Assembly: GCA_021821225.1 (NCBI GenBank)
Contig: JAKACR010000005.1
Span: 1-35,986, forward strand
Origin: Bacillota bacterium
GTDB taxonomy: Bacteria > Bacillota > Bacilli > Alicyclobacillales > SLC66
Direction: 5' to 3'
Length of the DNA stretch: 35,986 bases
How positions within the stretch are numbered: position 1 is the stretch's first letter; each line of letters starts with the position of its first letter. Shown here piece by piece: positions 19,123 to 26,299 of this stretch. Under the pieces are notes generated by a model. The model had not been told where the DNA came from. It was given only the letters and a program-made list of their open reading frames with translations, and ran no database searches. The translations under genes and the position numbers were made by a program.

Positions 19123-19836
19123 ATGTTTCTCTGGGGGCCGCTCGTCAACGCGTTCGCCATTCTGCTCGGAACGGCGGTCGGCGCCCGCTTCACACGCGTT
19201 CCGGAAAGACTTAAGACAACTGTCCTCCAGGGTCTGGCCATATTCGTGATCGTCTTGGGAGTGTCGATGGCGCTTCAAGCGCAACAAGATGCACTGTACG
19301 TCATACTGTCGGTAACCATCGGCGGGGTGATCGGTTCTCTCTTGCGGATTGAGGAACGGCTTGCCGCATTCGGCGATCACTTTCAGCGGGTGATGGGACG
19401 GCGCGCGGGTAATGCGGGGCAGGCGTTCGTCTTTGCCACTCTCGTATACTGCGTTGGTTCGATGTCGATCCTGGGGGGTTTGCAGAGTGGTCTCGGTGGA
19501 AGCAACTCCATCTTGTATCTCAAGAGTGTGTTGGATGGATTCTCGGCAATTATTTTTACTTCGACTTTAGGACTTGGCGTTGGTCTTGCCGCTCTGCCAG
19601 TGGTATTATACGAAGGGTCGATCGCCGCGGCAGCGCACCTGTTTGGCGCAAATCTGCACCCCGGCCCCACCATGACGGATGTGACCGCCGTCGGTGGCAT
19701 CCTGATCGTCGGGATAGGGATCAACATCCTGGAACTCAAGCGCGTGCGAGTAGCCGATCTGCTTCCAGGCATGCTGATCGTCGTCGTCTTGCGGCTGCTG
19801 GCGCACACAGTAGCATCCGTCGGGCCTCATCTTTGA
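19123..19836 (+). CDS. DUF554 family integral membrane protein (YdfK-like)
   Basis: A 237-residue polytopic membrane protein. It starts MFLWGPLVNAFAILLGTAVG, the usual DUF554 N-terminus, and contains GGVIGSLLRIEERL, YCVGSMSILGG and a series of glycine-rich hydrophobic helices. Family function is not established; a transport-like role is only a guess. The ATG at 19123 follows GGGGTGA; an in-frame GTG (19114) has no ribosome site. The reading frame is open further upstream, overlapping parB, but that part is not membrane-like. It lies 121 bases after parB in the same direction. Confidence 0.85.
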   Translation: MFLWGPLVNAFAILLGTAVGARFTRVPERLKTTVLQGLAIFVIVLGVSMALQAQQDALYVILSVTIGGVIGSLLRIEERLAAFGDHFQRVMGRRAGNAGQAFVFATLVYCVGSMSILGGLQSGLGGSNSILYLKSVLDGFSAIIFTSTLGLGVGLAALPVVLYEGSIAAAAHLFGANLHPGPTMTDVTAVGGILIVGIGINILELKRVRVADLLPGMLIVVVLRLLAHTVASVGPHL

Positions 19837-19903
19837 ACAAGAGGTGTACCCGCCTTGCCGTCTGACGCGGCCTGGAACTCACGCATATAGAGGTGGACAC
19901 TTC

Positions 19904-20446
19904 ATGGGAAACTTCACTTTCTTCACCAACATCAATCCGCTGTATGTGGAAATTGTAGCCGGATTGTCCATCTTGCTCTCTCTCTTGGCCATGATCTTCG
20001 CTTCCGTCGCGATGGGGCGGGCACGGCGTCTCAGGCGGCGCTACAGACAATTGATGACAGGCGAGAACGGCGCGGATCTCGAACAGATGGTGTTGAAACA
20101 CAGCCAACAGGCTAACGCGGCCTTGAGTCAACTCCGCGACATCCAGGAGCAGATCGCGGATCATGAACGGCGCCTCCGGAACAAGACCAATACGCCCAAG
20201 GTGTTGCGCTATAACGCTTTTGGCGAACAGGGAAACGACCTTAGCTTCACGTTTGCCCTCATTGACGAAGAGGGCAACGGGGCGGTGCTCAGCAGCATAT
20301 TCGGGCGCGATGACGCTCGCGTCTATGCAAAACCGATTGCGTCGAGCGATTCCACATATACGTTGACCGACGAAGAACGAAGCACCGTTCTGGGCATAGA
20401 CCTGGACGGTGTCAGGGAGCAGCGCAAGAGAGCCAAATCGCGATGA
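19904..20446 (+). CDS. DUF4446 family membrane-anchored protein
   Basis: A 180-residue protein with one N-terminal transmembrane segment (about 15-37, EIVAGLSILLSLLAMIFASV), then a basic coiled-coil-like stretch (GRARRLRRRYRQLM and a helix to about 100). A C-terminal globular domain has the DUF4446 hallmarks VLRYNAFGEQGNDLSFTFAL and GNGAVLSSIFGRDDARVYAKPI. The role is unknown; the gene is usually found beside parB/yyaC in Bacilli and Clostridia. The ATG at 19904 has AGAGGTGG upstream. The stop codon sits in the loop/arm of a hairpin shared with the convergent yyaC end. Confidence 0.85.
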   Translation: MGNFTFFTNINPLYVEIVAGLSILLSLLAMIFASVAMGRARRLRRRYRQLMTGENGADLEQMVLKHSQQANAALSQLRDIQEQIADHERRLRNKTNTPKVLRYNAFGEQGNDLSFTFALIDEEGNGAVLSSIFGRDDARVYAKPIASSDSTYTLTDEERSTVLGIDLDGVREQRKRAKSR

Positions 20447-20470
20447 TTTGGCTCTCACTCCCCGGGGAGT
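20428..20470. terminator. Inverted repeats between convergent genes (likely bidirectional terminator)
   Basis: A perfect 12-bp stem (20428-20439 with 20445-20456, GAGAGCCAAATC/GATTTGGCTCTC, 5-base loop) overlaps the end of the DUF4446 gene. It is immediately followed by a 14-base palindrome ACTCCCCGGGGAGT (20457-20470). Neither is followed by a clear T-run on either strand. The position between convergent genes supports a terminator role. Confidence 0.6.
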
Positions 20471-20502
20471 TACAGCCGCGCTCCGGCAGCTCCCCCCACG
20501 CA

Positions 20503-21201
20503 TCACCTGATTTTCCACCATCCGTTGCGCATGCTCCCGGTGCTCCGGCCCGCAGCCACGCTCTCCCTGGATGAGGAACCGTCCTTTTGCAGCGCCATGT
20601 GAACGCCCTCGGATATCGTCTGGGCCATCTTGTACACGACGGCGAGGCGCGTGTTCTGCAACACAAAATACTCCATGAAGCCGCCCACATTTACGATCCC
20701 CGTGATGTGGATATGGCCGACCTCAGGCAGTGTCTTGTGCACGCCGGCGCCCGGCCGGAGTGCCCCCTCTGCCAGAGTGATCTGCCCGATGCTGGCCGCT
20801 TGGCCAAGGCATGCGTCGACGGCGACGATGAACGGGGCAGCAAATCGGCCTTCAATCTCGCGGATGGTGTCGGCAAGATTCACCGCGTGAACAGGATGGT
20901 CCAACGTTCCAAAGACATGCGCGGCTGAGTCTCGGGCCGAGAGCTTGGAACCCGTCAAAGGCCCTAGGGAGTCGCCCGTGGAGCGATCGGTGCCAATGCA
21001 CAACAGCACCACCGTCGCGTTGCCGGGACGCGCCTCTAGTCTACCCGCGAGATTGCAGGCAAGGTCGACGGACGCATCGGGCGTGCCGTAATTGATGCGA
21101 AACGGCGTCTCCGAGGATGAACATCGCGCCACAGCTTCCACCACACCCCGATCGAGAGTCACCCAGGGACAGCGATAACGAGAATTCCGGACTTCACACA
21201 C
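20503..21201 (-). CDS. yyaC: Spore protease YyaC (DUF1256 family)
   Basis: GPR-related protease family protein found in spore formers and expressed during sporulation in B. subtilis. Key segments are LLCIGTDRSTGDSLGPLTGSKL, FGTLDHPVHAVNL, VAVDACLG, PGAGVHKTLPEVGHIHITGIVNVGGFMEYFVLQNTRL. At 232 residues it is slightly long; the first ~30 residues look unrelated to the family. The listed start is GTG at 21201 with GAGGG upstream, but in-frame GTG codons near residue 20 could be the true start. It is on the opposite strand to its neighbours, consistent with separate (sporulation) control. Confidence 0.88.
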   Translation of the reverse strand: MCEVRNSRYRCPWVTLDRGVVEAVARCSSSETPFRINYGTPDASVDLACNLAGRLEARPGNATVVLLCIGTDRSTGDSLGPLTGSKLSARDSAAHVFGTLDHPVHAVNLADTIREIEGRFAAPFIVAVDACLGQAASIGQITLAEGALRPGAGVHKTLPEVGHIHITGIVNVGGFMEYFVLQNTRLAVVYKMAQTISEGVHMALQKDGSSSRESVAAGRSTGSMRNGWWKIR

Positions 21202-21285
21202 GCGCCGGACGCCCTCATCACGTGCCTTCTGCTACAGTATGTGACGGGAGGCAGGCGAAATATACGTGATTGCCGCATAGATTAA

Positions 21286-21912
21286 ATGGTGGACGATCTA
21301 CTATTTTTGCGGTGGATGGCGGGTGGTAGTGTGCTCGATCTGGGCTTGCTCGCAGTCGTTGCCTGGTGCGTCTTTGCCGGCTTGTCGCTCGGCGCCTTTC
21401 GCACCCTGGTAGCACTGTCGGCCTTTGTTGGTGCGGTGTTCGTTGTCGAACTGGGCTCGCCCTGGCTGAGACTCCTTGACAGTGTGGAGAGCATCGGAGG
21501 GGCCGGCGAGTGGCTGCGCCGCGTGCTCGCTCCGGACATTCCCGCGTTTGCGCGTGTGCAGCTGCAGGCGCTTGAGGTGGGTTGGATGCGCGTGGCTCCA
21601 CTGCTTCGCACAGTGTATCTACAGGTGAACCTTGTCTGCTACGCGGTCGCGGTTGCAACCGGCTTCCTGCTGGCGTTGCGCAGCATCGAGACACTCTGGA
21701 CGGCGGGAGCCATGAGACGCTCCAGCAGAGGCGCAGGAGGCTTGCTCGGCTTCCTGCTGGGTGTCTTCTCCGTGGGCTTTCTGCTCAGAATAATCGCTTT
21801 TGCCGGATGGTGGCTGCATGCTCCGTCCATCACCGCGCTCGCGCGGCGCTCCATGCTCTTTGGAATGTGGGGACATTGGCTTGCGCTCCACCATCATGGT
21901 ATATTCTTCTGA
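21286..21912 (+). CDS. CvpA-like integral membrane protein
   Basis: A 208-residue hydrophobic protein with four probable transmembrane segments (about 17-38, 43-62, 104-128, 147-172). GLSLGAFRTLVALSAFVGAVFV and LLGFLLGVFSVGFLLR resemble the repeated G-rich helices of CvpA/colicin V production proteins. The assignment rests on topology and motif style, not on a diagnostic residue. The ribosome site before ATG 21286 is weak. It is divergent from yyaC (84 bases) and upstream of yyzM. Confidence 0.6.
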   Translation: MVDDLLFLRWMAGGSVLDLGLLAVVAWCVFAGLSLGAFRTLVALSAFVGAVFVVELGSPWLRLLDSVESIGGAGEWLRRVLAPDIPAFARVQLQALEVGWMRVAPLLRTVYLQVNLVCYAVAVATGFLLALRSIETLWTAGAMRRSSRGAGGLLGFLLGVFSVGFLLRIIAFAGWWLHAPSITALARRSMLFGMWGHWLALHHHGIFF

Positions 21913-21987
21913 AGCGCGGTGGAACTCTATTTCTTGTTCGCCGAGCCGCAATAGACGTCACAACTTGAGCAATCGGCGGGTGCTGCC

Positions 21988-22194
21988 ATGAATGACCAGG
22001 GATTTCATCTGGGTGATGTGATAAGTATGAAGAAGGACCACCCGTGCGGCGCCAACGAGTGGCAAATCATTCGGATGGGCATGGACATCCGCATCAAATG
22101 CCTGCGCTGCGGCAGAAGCGTCCTGCTTGCGCGGCGTGATTTTGAGCGATCGTTTCGCAAACATCTGCGCCAGGCCCAACAGGTCGACAACTGA
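21988..22194 (+). CDS. yyzM: DUF951 family protein YyzM
   Basis: A 68-residue protein with the complete DUF951 pattern: FHLGDVISMKKDHPCGANEW, IIRMGMDIRIKC and CLRCGRSVLLAR. The CxxC (LRC) plus HPCG cysteine suggest metal binding, which is inference. Function is unknown. It is conserved directly upstream of ychF in Bacilli. The ATG at 21988 has a modest GGCGGGTG upstream. A GC-rich imperfect hairpin (22207-22229) follows the stop. Confidence 0.88.
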   Translation: MNDQGFHLGDVISMKKDHPCGANEWQIIRMGMDIRIKCLRCGRSVLLARRDFERSFRKHLRQAQQVDN

Positions 22195-22268
22195 ACGGCG
22201 AACAGGCGCCCGGGCGCGGCGGCCCGGCGCTCGCACCGCCATGTGTGTGCCGGGTCCCTGGCGGGCAG

Positions 22269-22337
22269 TCAGGCGGCGGCAAGGATGCCGCGCGCCTTCC
22301 GGAATCGCTCGCGAAGCCGGCGTAGACGTTTTCGCAT
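22269..22337 (-). CDS. Possible 22-residue Arg-rich peptide
   Basis: An ATG at 22337 on the minus strand is preceded by GGAGAGGAG at a good distance and opens a 22-codon frame encoding MRKRLRRLRERFRKARGILA plus AA, ending in TGA. Nearly half of the residues are Arg or Lys. It lies alone in the 330-base yyzM-ychF gap, divergent from ychF. A weak -10 TAGAAT can be seen upstream. The coding call depends on the ribosome site only; no family is recognised and a chance frame in GC-rich DNA is quite possible. Confidence 0.3.
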   Translation of the reverse strand: MRKRLRRLRERFRKARGILAAA

Positions 22338-22466
22338 GTCGCACTCTCCTCTCCGGGCAGGATCGACCGTGGCGCTTCGCTCGCTATTCTTCGCCCATCT
22401 CGACAATTCTATCCAAAACAATCACAATGCCGTACAATGCAGCATGGTGTACTGAAATCCCTCCTG

Positions 22467-22472
22467 TATAAT
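22467..22472 (+). promoter_or_regulatory. -10 element of the ychF promoter
   Basis: A perfect TATAAT lies 52 bases before the ychF start. The -35 region (around 22444-22449) is poor, so the assignment is tentative. Confidence 0.45.
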
Positions 22473-22524
22473 TGGTCTCGCAAGGCCAACATACAGGATC
22501 ACTTCTTTGCGGCAGGTGGAACGC

Positions 22525-23625
22525 ATGTCACTCAAGGCAGGAATCGTGGGGTTGCCGAATGTGGGCAAATCAACGCTGTTCAACGCGATTACGAAGGCAG
22601 GTGCTGAGGCGGCCAACTATCCATTCTCCACGATTGACCCGAATATCGGTGTGGTTGCGGTGCCTGATGCTCGTCTCTCGGAGGTGGCGGCCATCGTCCA
22701 CCCACAGAAAATTGTACCAACAACTTTCGAATTTGTCGATATCGCAGGGCTGGTAAAAGGCGCCAGCCAAGGGGAGGGCCTCGGCAACAAGTTCCTCTCC
22801 CACATCCGCGAAGTCGATGCCGTGATCCACGTTGTGCGCTGTTTCGAGGACCCGGACGTCTCCCACGTGGCGGGGAAGGTCGACCCGGTATCGGACATCG
22901 AAACGATCGATCTGGAACTCGTTCTCGCAGACATGGACACGGTCGCGCGCCGCCTGGAACGCGCGCGTCGTCAAGCCAAGGGCGGCGACCAGAAGGTGCG
23001 CGAGGAAGTCGGATTGCTGGAGGCCGTACAGCGCCATCTTGAGGACGGACGGCCCGTCCGAAGGATGTCCCTGACCGCGGAGGAGTCCGCTCTGCTGGCG
23101 GATCTGCACCTCTTGACGCAAAAGCCCGTGCTCTACGCGGCGAATGTGTCCGAAGCCGGCCTGGCGCAAGCCGACGCATCCGACCTGGTCGCGAAGGTGC
23201 GTTCGGTCGCGCTGGAAGAACACGCGGAGGTGGTGGTAATCTGCGCGCAGGTAGAGGCGGAAATTGCCGAGCTTGAGGACGATGACCGGCTCGTCTTTCT
23301 GGCCGACCTCGGTCTTGAAGAGTCGGGGCTGGACCGCCTGATCCGCGCGAGCTACGAGCTGCTCGGGCTGATCACGTACTTTACCGCGGGTCCGCAAGAG
23401 GTGCGCGCCTGGACCATCCGCAGGGGGACGCGCGCTCCCCAGGCCGCGGCAGTCATCCATACGGACTTCGAGCGCGGTTTCATCCGTGCCGAGGTGGTCG
23501 CGTGCGACGACCTGATTCGGACCGGCAGCCAAAATGCCGCCCGCGACCAGGGCAGACTCAGGCTTGAGGGCAAGGATTACACCGTCTGCGACGGCGACGT
23601 GATGCACTTTCGATTCAATGTGTGA
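22525..23625 (+). CDS. ychF: Redox-regulated ATPase YchF (Obg family, OLA1-type)
   Basis: Universally conserved P-loop protein that hydrolyses ATP in preference to GTP and associates with the ribosome. It is 366 residues, the standard length. It has G1 GLPNVGKSTL (about 8-17), NYPFSTIDPN in switch I, G3 DIAGLVKGASQGEGLGN, and a C-terminal TGS domain with TYFTAGPQEVRAWTI and the end DGDVMHFRFNV. The ATG at 22525 has AGGTGG 6 bases upstream. Its place before rpsF matches B. subtilis yyaF. Confidence 0.97.
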   Translation: MSLKAGIVGLPNVGKSTLFNAITKAGAEAANYPFSTIDPNIGVVAVPDARLSEVAAIVHPQKIVPTTFEFVDIAGLVKGASQGEGLGNKFLSHIREVDAVIHVVRCFEDPDVSHVAGKVDPVSDIETIDLELVLADMDTVARRLERARRQAKGGDQKVREEVGLLEAVQRHLEDGRPVRRMSLTAEESALLADLHLLTQKPVLYAANVSEAGLAQADASDLVAKVRSVALEEHAEVVVICAQVEAEIAELEDDDRLVFLADLGLEESGLDRLIRASYELLGLITYFTAGPQEVRAWTIRRGTRAPQAAAVIHTDFERGFIRAEVVACDDLIRTGSQNAARDQGRLRLEGKDYTVCDGDVMHFRFNV

Positions 23626-23643
23626 GGCGATAACCACCCATGC

Positions 23644-23672
23644 TGGCGATTGGATGGAATGCATGATATAAT
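23644..23672 (+). promoter_or_regulatory. Promoter of the rpsF-ssb-rpsR operon
   Basis: An extended -10 TGATATAAT (23664-23672) with a weak -35 TGGCGA (23644-23649), spacer 17. The transcript would begin about 23679 and carry a roughly 110-base leader. Confidence 0.65.
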
Positions 23673-23691
23673 CCATCGGTATGGCAAATTT

Positions 23692-23734
23692 CCGCCGCCG
23701 TACGGATTGTCATGGCGGCGGAGACCGGACAACC
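23692..23734 (+). promoter_or_regulatory. Probable S6:S18-binding leader of rpsF
   Basis: An 8-bp GC stem CCGCCGCC/GGCGGCGG (23692-23699 with 23714-23721) has a loop containing TTGTC (23707-23711) that can pair with GACAA (23728-23732), giving a pseudoknot-like fold. The rpsF-rpsR transcripts of many bacteria carry a leader that binds the S6:S18 complex for autoregulation. Position and fold fit that element; identity to the known consensus was not verified. Confidence 0.5.
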
Positions 23735-23786
23735 TGCCATCCTTGCTCCGAGAGGGGCCTCAGTCCATAAGGAGGTGAAGTGAATA

Positions 23787-24074
23787 ATGCGCACGTACGA
23801 AACTCTGTATGTATTGCGCCCGGATCTTGAAGGGGAGAAGACGCAGGAAATTGTCAGTCGGTACAGAGACCTCGTCGCGGATAAGGGCGGCGAAGTGGTC
23901 GATGTGGCCGAATGGGGCAAACGTCGTCTCGCCTATGAGATTGACAACCACCGTGAAGGTTATTATGTCGTCATGAAATACAACGCTCCCACGGATGTGT
24001 CGCCCGAACTCGAGCGTCTCTTCCGCATCAGCGACGACGTCATGCGCTACATCACCACTCGCGAAGCAGAGTAA
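23787..24074 (+). CDS. rpsF: 30S ribosomal protein S6
   Basis: A 95-residue ribosomal protein that forms a heterodimer with S18 on the platform of the 30S subunit. It begins MRTYETLYVLRPDLE and contains WGKRRLAYEIDNHREGYYVVM, both family hallmarks. An ideal ribosome site AAGGAGGTGA (23769-23778) precedes the ATG. It is first gene of rpsF-ssb-rpsR; ssb starts 16 bases after its stop. Confidence 0.97.
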   Translation: MRTYETLYVLRPDLEGEKTQEIVSRYRDLVADKGGEVVDVAEWGKRRLAYEIDNHREGYYVVMKYNAPTDVSPELERLFRISDDVMRYITTREAE

Positions 24075-24090
24075 GCGAGGAGGCGTCACC

Positions 24091-24564
24091 GTGCTCAACC
24101 GGATTATCCTGATTGGACGTCTGACTCAGGACCCAGAACTGCGTTACACCCAGTCTGGCGCAGCAGTCGCATCCTTTTCGCTGGCCGTCGATCGCCAACG
24201 GGCGAATCAGGCAGGTGAACGGGAGACCGATTTCATTAACATTGTCGCGTGGCAAAAACTGGGCGAACTGTGCGCGCAGTATCTGCGCAAGGGTCGTATG
24301 GCGGCTGTCGAAGGCCGTTTGCAGATCAGGCAGTATGAGAATCGCGAAGGCCAGAAGGTGCGGGCCGCCGAAGTCGTCGCGGACAATGTCAGATTCTTGG
24401 ACCGCGGCGCCGATGCCGCCCCGTCCGATTCCACGGGATCGCAGCGGACCCCCGAGACCGCGGCCGCGAAAAAACCAGCGGCTGCATCCCAACGCTATCA
24501 GGACGATCCGTTCGCCGAGGATGGCCATGCATTGGACTATGCCGAGGACGATCTTCCGTTTTGA
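24091..24564 (+). CDS. ssb: Single-stranded DNA-binding protein
   Basis: OB-fold protein that coats single-stranded DNA in replication and recombination; 157 residues. The OB domain (about 1-105) begins MLNRIILIGRLTQDPELRYT, followed by a Ala/Pro/Ser/Gln-rich linker. The acidic tip DDLPF binds partner proteins. The start is GTG at 24091 with GAGGAGG upstream. It is co-transcribed with rpsF and rpsR, as in other Firmicutes. Confidence 0.97.
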   Translation: MLNRIILIGRLTQDPELRYTQSGAAVASFSLAVDRQRANQAGERETDFINIVAWQKLGELCAQYLRKGRMAAVEGRLQIRQYENREGQKVRAAEVVADNVRFLDRGADAAPSDSTGSQRTPETAAAKKPAAASQRYQDDPFAEDGHALDYAEDDLPF

Positions 24565-24606
24565 CCCGTTTTCCGATCGATTATTGAATGCAGGGAGGTG
24601 TGCCGT

Positions 24607-24837
24607 GTGCCTCGTAAGGGAAGAGGCGGCAAGCGCAAGCGCGTCTGTCAATTTTGCGTGGACAAGGTCGCTGTCGTGGACTACAAGGAGACAAACCGTC
24701 TCACGAAATATCTGACTGAGCGCGGGAAGATTCTCCCGCGTCGCATATCTGGAAACTGTGCGGGCCATCAGCGTGAAGTTACAGTCGCAATCAAACAGGC
24801 AAGACAGGTAGCGCTTCTGCCGTATACCATGGAGTAG
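24607..24837 (+). CDS. rpsR: 30S ribosomal protein S18 (Cys-containing, zinc-type)
   Basis: A 76-residue S18. Typical segments are [21 protein letters not shown] and [13 protein letters not shown]. It keeps a CxxC (VCQFC) and a CxxH (NCAGH), the pattern of the zinc-binding C+ form, whereas B. subtilis S18 has lost these residues. The start is GTG at 24607, 6 bases after GGGAGGTG; an in-frame GTG at 24598 lies within that ribosome site. It is the last gene of its operon. Confidence 0.95.
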   Translation: MPRKGRGGKRKRVCQFCVDKVAVVDYKETNRLTKYLTERGKILPRRISGNCAGHQREVTVAIKQARQVALLPYTME

Positions 24838-24850
24838 CGCGAACCCGTTC

Positions 24851-24890
24851 GCGAAAGCCGTCGTGACCCATTTGTCGCGGCGGCTTTCGC
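24851..24890. terminator. Long hairpin between convergent rpsR and kinase gene
   Basis: A 17-bp stem with two G-T wobbles (24851-24867 with 24874-24890) and a 6-base loop CCATTT. It has no clear T-run but sits between convergent genes, so a bidirectional terminator is likely. Confidence 0.7.
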
Positions 24891-24909
24891 CGTCCCTCGC
24901 GCGTCAGAA

Positions 24910-26073
24910 TCAGTCGCCGTCTGCCGTGGGGCTGTAGTATGTGGACCGGCCCTGGTGTGGAAGGCGGACGATCACCGCACAACCTCCTCCGCCATCCGGC
25001 AGGGCGAACCCGATCTCTCCGCCGTGCGCGCGGGCGATCAGGCGCGCGAGCGTCAGACCGAGTCCTCCCCGTGCGGGCCTGGTCGTAAAGAAGGGATCGA
25101 AGACATGCGGCAGGTGCTCCGGGTCGATGCCGTGTCCGGTATCGGCAATGACGATCACGAGCGACGAATCGCGCACTTCATTCGAGATGCTGAGCACGCC
25201 CCCGCCGTCCATCGCGTCCAGGGCGTTTGTCACAAGGTGAAGGATGAGCCGTTTGAATTCGTCGATATTGGTCCGGAAAAACACGTCTGGCAGCGGCCCG
25301 ACCATGAGGCTGACTCCGGCCGATTCGGCCTGCAACGAGACCGCGCGGCGCAGTTCGTCAAATACCGCCGGAAACGGCACCGTGTGCCATCCCGAGGCCA
25401 AGCCGCTCCCGTGTGAACGCATCTGTTCGGTCATCAGCGCATCGATCCGGTCCACGGCGTCGATCATTATCTGCCAGTAGTCCTTGCCTCCCTGCGGCTT
25501 GTCCCGCTTGCTCTGAAGCTGCAGGAAGCCGCGCAGGGTCGTGAGCGGGTTGCGAATCTCATGCGCCGTGGATGACGCAAACTCGGAAATCAATTGATCC
25601 CGGCTGTCCTGGAGGTTGTACGCTTCAAGGTACTTTTTGGCGGTGATGTCCTCCACGGCAAGTACGCGGCCCGCGAAACCCGCGCCGGACTCCGGAGTCC
25701 TCCCGGGACGCGTCGCCGGGACCGGGGTCACCGATACGAGGAGAATTCGCGTCTCGCCCGTAACCGCATTCCCCACGCCGATTTCTTGATTGCGCAGGAC
25801 AATCCCCCGGAGCAGGGCGTCGGCGATCGCCAACCTGCCAAATTGCTTCAGATTCAGGTGTGACGACACGTCAAATATGGACGACCCGACGAGCTTTGAC
25901 ATATCCAGTCCGATCATCAGGCTAATTGTATTGTTGGCCAGTTGAATTGTAAAATTGGAATCAAGATAGACAACACCAAACGGTAGGGCATCCAGCAACA
26001 ATGGCGTCATTTCGGCGAACAAGTAGTCTCTCGTCCTCGGTGTCCAGATTGCCGCACGCCCGATCCACGTCAT
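24910..26073 (-). CDS. Soluble PAS-domain sensor histidine kinase (sporulation-kinase type)
   Basis: A 387-residue cytoplasmic two-component sensor kinase without transmembrane segments. A PAS domain lies at about 25-145 (LPFGVVYLDSNFTIQLAN, ending VEDIT). The HisKA H-box STAHEIRNPLTTLRGFLQL contains phospho-acceptor His171. The HATPase domain has the N-box LVTNALDAM, G1 DTGHGID, F-box FDPFFTT and G2 GGLGLTLAR. The H-box wording is like the KinA-KinE kinases feeding Spo0F/Spo0A. No response regulator is adjacent, so it is an orphan. The listed ATG lacks a ribosome site; a start nearer residue 18-22 is possible. It is on the strand opposite to its neighbours. Confidence 0.88.
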   Translation of the reverse strand: MTWIGRAAIWTPRTRDYLFAEMTPLLLDALPFGVVYLDSNFTIQLANNTISLMIGLDMSKLVGSSIFDVSSHLNLKQFGRLAIADALLRGIVLRNQEIGVGNAVTGETRILLVSVTPVPATRPGRTPESGAGFAGRVLAVEDITAKKYLEAYNLQDSRDQLISEFASSTAHEIRNPLTTLRGFLQLQSKRDKPQGGKDYWQIMIDAVDRIDALMTEQMRSHGSGLASGWHTVPFPAVFDELRRAVSLQAESAGVSLMVGPLPDVFFRTNIDEFKRLILHLVTNALDAMDGGGVLSISNEVRDSSLVIVIADTGHGIDPEHLPHVFDPFFTTRPARGGLGLTLARLIARAHGGEIGFALPDGGGGCAVIVRLPHQGRSTYYSPTADGD

Positions 26074-26299
26074 ACGGGCGAGGCGGGCGCGGACGGGAAC
26101 AAGCAGCGAACCGCAACTGTGCAGCAGAGGTACCGACCACCCTTGCCGAGTGGTACAATGCCATGGTGGGCATGTGACTCTTCCTGTCCCATATTATATT
26201 TTTCCTGAAGGCGCTGCAAAAGGGTCCATGTATGTTCTGCCTTCGTCATGCTCTGACGGGCGCAGCGCCGACGCGGGCAATAACAGATCTACCCATTTC

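Noticed and set aside
22570..23676. A 368-codon open frame on the minus strand opposite ychF
   Set aside because: Shadow of ychF codon bias; the opposite strand encodes an unmistakable YchF with an upstream ribosome site.
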